Assembly: GCF_041807705.1 (NCBI RefSeq)
Contig: NZ_JBGTYY010000004.1
Location: forward strand, 65,919 to 129,918
Origin: Mannheimia sp041807705
Lineage (GTDB): Bacteria > Pseudomonadota > Gammaproteobacteria > Enterobacterales > Pasteurellaceae
Reading direction: 5' to 3'
DNA length: 64,000 nucleotides
Numbering within the stretch: the first letter of the stretch is position 1; each line of letters starts with the position of its first letter. The position numbers were made by a program, and so were the translations under genes. Below the pieces are notes generated by a model. The model searched no databases. It had not been told where the DNA came from and saw only the letters and a program-made list of their open reading frames with translations. Shown piece by piece: positions 61,304 through 64,000 of this stretch.

Positions 61304-62494
61304 ATGTCTAACTATAAAAATCTTTCCACTAAACTTGTTCATACCGGGCGTAAAAAACGCTATACACAAGGGGCGGTAAACCCTATTATTCAACGAGCTT
61401 CCTCTTTAATGTTTGACACCTTAGAAGATAAAAAATACGCAACCCAAAACCGCTATCAAGGGGCTTTATTTTATGGACGACGTGGCACACTCACTCATTT
61501 TTCACTGCAAGAGGCAATGTGTGAGTTAGAAGGAGGTGCAGGTTGCTATCTCTACCCTTGCGGTGCAGCAGCTGTAACAAATTCGATTTTAGCCTTTGTG
61601 GAACAAGGCGACCACGTTTTAATGACAGGGGCAGCTTATGAACCGACCCAAGAGTTCTGTAATGTGCTTTTAAAACGAATGGGCGTTTCAACAACCTATT
61701 ACGATCCGATGATCGGCGAAGGATTGAAAGCTCTTGTCCAACCTAACACTAAAGTACTTTTTTTAGAATCGCCAAGCTCGCTTACTATGGAAGTGCCTGA
61801 TATTCCAACGTTAGTAAAAGTAGCTCGTGAAGTCAATCCTGAAATCGTGATTATGATCGATAATACTTGGTCTGCTGGCGTGTTATTTCCTGCCTTAGAA
61901 CACGGCATTGATATTTCCATTCAAGCTGGCACGAAATATTTGGTCGGACATTCTGATGTGATGATCGGCACCGCAGTATCTAACGCTCGCTGTTGGGATA
62001 AATTGCGTGAAGGTTCTTATTTAATGGGGCAAATGGTTGATGCCGATTCCGCCTACACTACCGCACGTGGCTTACGCACCTTAGGCATTCGCTTAGCTCA
62101 GCACGAAAAAAGCAGTATTGAAATCGCAAATTGGCTGACAAAACGTCCTGAAGTGAAAGCAGTTTACCACCCTACACTTGAGAGTTGTTTTGGTAACGAG
62201 TTTTTCAAACGTGATTTTTTAGGATCAAGCGGTCTATTTTCATTTGAACTTTGCGAAAAGCTCTCTCCAGAAAAATTAGCCAACTTCTTAGAACACTTTG
62301 AGCTGTTTTCAATGGCATATTCTTGGGGTGGCTTTGAATCCCTTATTCTTGCCAACCAACCCGAAGAAATCGCCCGCATTCGCCCAGCCATTGAACGTAA
62401 GCTCACCGGTACATTAATTCGTATTCACGTCGGCTTAGAAGCCGTTGAAGATTTAATTGCTGATTTAGAGCAAGGGTTTGAGAGAATTAAGTAA
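61304..62494 (+). CDS. metC: Cystathionine beta-lyase
   Basis: This 396-residue PLP enzyme cleaves cystathionine to homocysteine, pyruvate and ammonia in methionine synthesis. LFYGRRGTLTHFSLQEAMCELEGGAG (in part), IMIDNTWSAGVLF and the PLP-lysine segment IQAGTKYLVGHSDVMIGTAV follow E. coli MetC closely, better than MetB. AGGAGAAACGA precedes the start. The gene ends at a strong terminator. Confidence 0.95.
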   Translation: MSNYKNLSTKLVHTGRKKRYTQGAVNPIIQRASSLMFDTLEDKKYATQNRYQGALFYGRRGTLTHFSLQEAMCELEGGAGCYLYPCGAAAVTNSILAFVEQGDHVLMTGAAYEPTQEFCNVLLKRMGVSTTYYDPMIGEGLKALVQPNTKVLFLESPSSLTMEVPDIPTLVKVAREVNPEIVIMIDNTWSAGVLFPALEHGIDISIQAGTKYLVGHSDVMIGTAVSNARCWDKLREGSYLMGQMVDADSAYTTARGLRTLGIRLAQHEKSSIEIANWLTKRPEVKAVYHPTLESCFGNEFFKRDFLGSSGLFSFELCEKLSPEKLANFLEHFELFSMAYSWGGFESLILANQPEEIARIRPAIERKLTGTLIRIHVGLEAVEDLIADLEQGFERIK

Positions 62495-62520
62495 TCAAAC
62501 TTCTTTATTCGTCAAGCAAC

Positions 62521-62560
62521 AAAAGTGATTTTTTCGATCTCTGTCGAAAAAATCACTTTT
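62521..62560. terminator. metC terminator
   Basis: A perfect 17-bp stem (62521-62537 / 62544-62560, arms AAAAGTGATTTTTTCGA and complement) has a 6-base loop and a T run. Confidence 0.85.
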
Positions 62561-62592
62561 TCATTTTGTGCCATTTTTCTATTTTATTTATG

Positions 62593-62630
62593 CTATTCCT
62601 TATCTTGTAAAAGGTATAAAAAAGGAATAG
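62593..62630. promoter_or_regulatory. Inverted repeat overlapping the brnT ribosome binding site
   Basis: CTATTCCTT (62593-62601) pairs perfectly with AAGGAATAG (62622-62630). The right arm contains the AAGGA Shine-Dalgarno of brnT, whose ATG is at 62632. It could be the BrnA operator, an RNA hairpin, or both. Confidence 0.55.
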
Positions 62631-62631
62631 T

Positions 62632-62928
62632 ATGTATATAGATTTGCAATATAGCACTCCACTAGTCTTTGAATACGATCCTAATAAGAGTGAAATCAAT
62701 TTAGCCAAACACGGCATTGATTTTGAACAAGCAAAGTTGTTGTGGAATGATGAAAAAAGAGTAACATTAGTTTCTCGTTCAGATATAGAGCCTCGTTATC
62801 TAACTGTTGCTAAACTTTTCGGGAAACATTGGAGTGCATTTTTTACAATGCGAAATGATGCTATTCGACTTATTTCTGTCAGACGTTCACGAAAAAAGGA
62901 AATATCTTGTTATGAAAAATACCATTAG
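62632..62928 (+). CDS. brnT: BrnT family toxin
   Basis: This 98-residue RelE-like ribonuclease toxin shows the BrnT signature FEYDPNKSEINLAKHGIDFEQA (in part), RYLTVAKLFGKHW and IRLISVRRSRKKEISCYEKY. The conserved basic/aromatic residues are intact. The antitoxin gene overlaps its 3' end by 17 bases. Confidence 0.88.
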   Translation: MYIDLQYSTPLVFEYDPNKSEINLAKHGIDFEQAKLLWNDEKRVTLVSRSDIEPRYLTVAKLFGKHWSAFFTMRNDAIRLISVRRSRKKEISCYEKYH

Positions 62929-63154
62929 TGCTGAAGAACTAGAACGTATCTTTGATGAAGGAAAAGAAGATGTTATTCAATATTTTGATCTTTCAACCGC
63001 TCATCGCCCTGGACAAATAAAGCGTGTCAATGTGGATTTTCCAAATTGGATGGTAGAGGCCTTAGATAAACAAGCTCGCCATTTAGGCGTACCTCGCCAA
63101 GCATTGATTAAAATGTGGATTGCAGAAAAATTACCGCCTCAGCCTATTAAATAA
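62912..63154 (+). CDS. brnA: BrnA family antitoxin
   Basis: This 80-residue protein shows MKNTISAEELERIFDEGKED at the N-terminus and a ribbon-helix-helix segment (RVNVDFPNWMVEALDKQARHL, in part, about 36-56) followed by GVPRQALIKMWIAEKL. It would bind BrnT and repress the operon. I start at the Met that overlaps brnT by 17 bases; a longer upstream reading (from 62807) is an out-of-frame shadow of brnT. Confidence 0.88.
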   Translation: MKNTISAEELERIFDEGKEDVIQYFDLSTAHRPGQIKRVNVDFPNWMVEALDKQARHLGVPRQALIKMWIAEKLPPQPIK

Positions 63155-63157
63155 CAA

Positions 63158-63180
63158 AAGGGAGATAAACTATCTCCCTT
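63158..63180. terminator. Bidirectional terminator between brnA and pyrE
   Basis: The perfect stem AAGGGAGATA (63158-63167) / TATCTCCCTT (63171-63180) has an AAC loop. Confidence 0.8.
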
Positions 63181-63188
63181 ATTCAAGA

Positions 63189-63830
63189 CTATACACCATA
63201 TTTTTCACGATATTCACGCATCTTCGGTAAATAAGGTGCGTATTGTTCTGATTTTTCAATAAAAGTAACTAAATCATCAAAATCCACAATCGAGAACACT
63301 TGGCAGCCGTAATCACGCTCCACTTCCTGAATAGCAGATAGTTCCCCCTTACCTTTCTCTTTACGATTTAAGGCAATCAGCACACCCGCTAATTGGGCAT
63401 TGTTAGCATTGATAATTTCCATTGACTCACGAATTGCTGTGCCTGCAGTAATAACATCATCAACCAGCAAGATCTTACCTTTTAATGGAGAACCAATTAA
63501 ATTGCCCCCTTCGCCGTGATCTTTTGCTTCTTTGCGGTTAAAACAACACGGTTTATCCACATCAAATTGGTTAGCTAACGCCACCGCAACTGTGGTTGCA
63601 ATCGGAATACCTTTGTAAGCCGGGCCAAATAACACATCATACTCAATGTTGGAGGCTTGAATGGCTTGTGCGTAATATTCGCCAAGTTTGGCTAAATCAC
63701 GCCCTGTATTAAATAATCCAGCATTGAAGAAATAAGGGCTAATTCGCCCCGATTTTAGGGTAAATTCGCCAAATTTTAGCACATTGCGGCTAAGGGCAAA
63801 TTCGATAAAGTCGTGTTTGTATTGTTGCAT
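63189..63830 (-). CDS. pyrE: Orotate phosphoribosyltransferase
   Basis: This 213-residue enzyme (same length as E. coli PyrE) makes OMP from orotate and PRPP. The N-terminal FALSRNVLKFGEFTLKSGR and SPYFFNAGLF, the KGIPIATTVAVAL segment, and the PRPP loop ILLVDDVITAGTAIRES are all present. I start at the Met at 63830, with AAGGAAAACAACAAA upstream, and reject the 20-codon extension. An IS110-type transposase gene ends 70 bp upstream. Confidence 0.95.
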   Translation of the reverse strand: MQQYKHDFIEFALSRNVLKFGEFTLKSGRISPYFFNAGLFNTGRDLAKLGEYYAQAIQASNIEYDVLFGPAYKGIPIATTVAVALANQFDVDKPCCFNRKEAKDHGEGGNLIGSPLKGKILLVDDVITAGTAIRESMEIINANNAQLAGVLIALNRKEKGKGELSAIQEVERDYGCQVFSIVDFDDLVTFIEKSEQYAPYLPKMREYREKYGV

Positions 63831-63899
63831 TTTGTTGTTTTCCTTTATATGTAGCAACTGTATCTCCTCAACATTTTTGGCAAGATACAAATTCGTTAA

Positions 63900-64000
63900 T
63901 TAAACCACGTGAGCATTCCACTGTGAGCCATCACGGACGATGGCATTAATCACGGTTAAAAGCTTACGCATACAGGCGTTTACCGCCACTTTGAACGGTT
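63900..64000 (-). mobile_element. C-terminal end of an IS110-family transposase (partial)
   Basis: The minus strand from the right edge encodes PFKVAVNACMRKLLTVINAI, then VRDGSQWNAHVV, then TAA at 63900. ACMRKLL and the trailing NAIVRDGxxWN are the typical C-terminus of IS110/IS1111 transposases. The gene continues beyond the window. No inverted repeats are seen, as expected for the family. Confidence 0.75.

Noticed and set aside
62807..62911. Upstream extension of the BrnA frame (35 codons before the Met at 62912)
   Set aside because: It lies entirely inside brnT in another frame and carries no ribosome binding site; BrnA homology begins at the later Met.

Overview
The window is AT-rich chromosomal DNA from a gammaproteobacterium of the family Pasteurellaceae, most likely the Mannheimia / Actinobacillus pleuropneumoniae branch. 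Three things point there: dozens of copies of the Apl-type DNA uptake signal (core ACAAGCGGT, either strand, often followed by an AT-rich ATTTTGCAAA-like tail), a short ArcB without a PAS domain, and the gene order glgB-glgX-glgC-glgA-glgP. Most genes are housekeeping genes. The species was not determined.

Layout. 1-10 kb: a fadL porin gene with a FadR-type operator, ogt, arcB, a secreted tannase-like hydrolase, an EamA transporter, an alpha/beta hydrolase, a YbaK-type deacylase, and divergent smrB/prmB. 10-18 kb: mltA with a downstream small secreted-protein gene broken by an amber codon, initiator tRNA-Met, xseA, a tRNA-Leu(CAA) preceded by a tRNA-Leu remnant and two DnaA boxes, cvpA-purF behind a PurR box, rnhA and argG. 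18-25 kb: an M23 peptidase, two LPS-type glycosyltransferases, yhbY, pgpB, nagK, a MOSC protein, xseB-ispA. 25-36 kb: yafJ, znuB, rarA, mreBCD, an ArgO/LysE exporter, udk-dcd, a 52-residue YtjA-like protein, and pntAB. 36-48 kb: trmJ followed by a HipA-like kinase/DUF3037 pair, then the glycogen operon. 48-54 kb: the fruBKA fructose PTS operon with CRP-like and Cra-like sites, a HigB2/HigA2-type toxin-antitoxin pair, and a frameshifted RarD-like transporter. 54-64 kb: lemA with two TPM-domain genes, a lipoprotein, phoH (ybeZ), fadR divergent from nhaB, dsbB, metC, brnT-brnA, pyrE, and the C-terminal end of an IS110-family transposase running off the right edge.

How the parts connect. The glycogen and fructose operons diverge from one 277-bp regulatory region carrying two CRP-like sites and two Cra-like palindromes, so glycogen turnover and fructose uptake probably respond to the same carbon signals. 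fadR and a FadR-like operator in front of fadL suggest fatty-acid-responsive control of uptake. cvpA-purF has an operator identical, as recalled, to the E. coli purF operator. The envelope genes (mreBCD, mltA, M23 peptidase, pgpB, glycosyltransferases) are scattered.

The best candidates for something little described are the HipA-like kinase/DUF3037 pair, the intergenic triple tri-loop hairpin repeat flanking rnhA-argG, the tRNA-Leu remnant plus DnaA-box region, and the two freshly broken genes. No CRISPR array, prophage or rRNA was seen. Start codons were moved inward in many genes where a ribosome binding site and the family N-terminus agreed.
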